Assembly (NCBI GenBank): GCA_000299095.1
Contig: CP003809.1
Span: 1,050,001 to 1,114,000 of the forward strand
Direction: 5' to 3'
DNA: 64,000 nucleotides
Origin: an alpha proteobacterium HIMB5
GTDB lineage: Bacteria > Pseudomonadota > Alphaproteobacteria > Pelagibacterales > Pelagibacteraceae
Shown here: positions 63,829 through 64,000 of the stretch, one piece after another
Layout of the letters: the number at the start of each line of letters is the position of its first letter
Numbering within the stretch: position 1 is the first letter of the stretch
Notes under the pieces: model-generated
The model's database searches: none
Told to the model about the DNA's origin: nothing
Seen by the model: the letters and a program-made list of their open reading frames with translations, nothing else
Made by a program: the position numbers and the translations under genes

Positions 63829-64000
63829 TCATAAATAATTCTGTTCTTTGAATGTCTCAATTATTTCATTCAAATATACTTCTTTAGCCTTTTTAATCTT
63901 ATCTATTTTAAAGCTTTCAGTCGTGGTACTTAAATCAGTATAAAGGCCATTTAAATTTAATTGGAAATGAAGTCTTTCATCATTCACATAAAATGTAAAA
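63829..64000 (-). CDS. Unknown protein, C-terminal part (cut by window edge)
   Basis: A minus-strand frame enters from the right edge and runs 56 codons to a TGA at 63829. It ends in a helical tail (KAKEVYLNEIIETFKEQNYL). The start lies beyond 64000, so its size and family cannot be judged. The spacing to the next gene (5 bases) indicates an operon. Confidence 0.55.
   Translation of the reverse strand, partial: FTFYVNDERLHFQLNLNGLYTDLSTTTESFKIDKIKKAKEVYLNEIIETFKEQNYL

Overview
The window is a very AT-rich, tightly packed alphaproteobacterial chromosome segment. Gene content and order point to the SAR11 clade (Candidatus Pelagibacter and relatives): overlapping or near-abutting genes, a single-copy style 16S-tRNA-Ile-tRNA-Ala-23S operon, GcrA, CycM-type cytochrome c, the order ihfB-pyrF-trpF-trpB-trpA-accD-folC, and ffs next to dnaX. 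No whole-genome comparison could be run, so the assignment is by recognition only.

Layout. 1-2405: rRNA operon read leftwards (23S 5' end cut by the window edge, tRNA-Ala, tRNA-Ile, 16S, probable promoter). 2495-38268: core genome. It contains an M23 envelope peptidase; a lysC-ispG-prfA-prmC-DUF4167 operon with a poly-A frameshift in prmC; ubiG, argJ, secA, accA, glcB; dnaX-ybaB-recR with SRP RNA; pheA, kdsB, cycM, argD-argF, gcrA; an NDUFA9-like protein; an RNase D-like protein with kdsD-lptC-lptB (no lptA between); aroA-cmk-rpsA-ihfB; and pyrF-trpF-trpB-trpA-accD-folC, with trxA convergent.

38348-46811: accessory, all on the minus strand. A three-gene cluster (a 'KGPKTDLGK' protein, a second protein sharing the KTDLGK motif, and an MGME1/phage-type PD-(D/E)XK exonuclease) is followed by a 220-base leader. 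The leader carries a tandem structured RNA that can mask the rmuC ribosome-binding site. Then comes a compact six-gene operon: rmuC, sbcB, an unknown gene, an LRR-like gene, a DUF2130 gene and another unknown gene.

46978-61288: a DNA phosphorothioation (Dnd) island. dndBCDE reads left and dndA diverges from it across a palindromic operator-like region. No dndF, dndG or dndH is visible. The dndBCDE operon instead continues, 6 bases after dndE, into a 641-residue protein built from two RNA-polymerase alpha-CTD-like domains and a sigma-70 region-4 domain. Converging on it is a four-gene plus-strand operon: a PLD-nuclease/SF2-helicase fusion, an overlapping 57-residue ORF, an SMC/Rad50-like ATPase with a CxC hook, and a 170-residue unknown. 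A DprA(SLOG)-phosphoribosyltransferase pair abuts dndA. My reading is that DndABCDE sulfur-marks host DNA, that the helicase/SMC module is the effector acting on unmarked DNA, and that the alphaCTD-sigma4 protein is a regulator or sensor. This combination is the best candidate for an under-described system here.

61371-64000: small genes of unknown function, continuing off the right edge.
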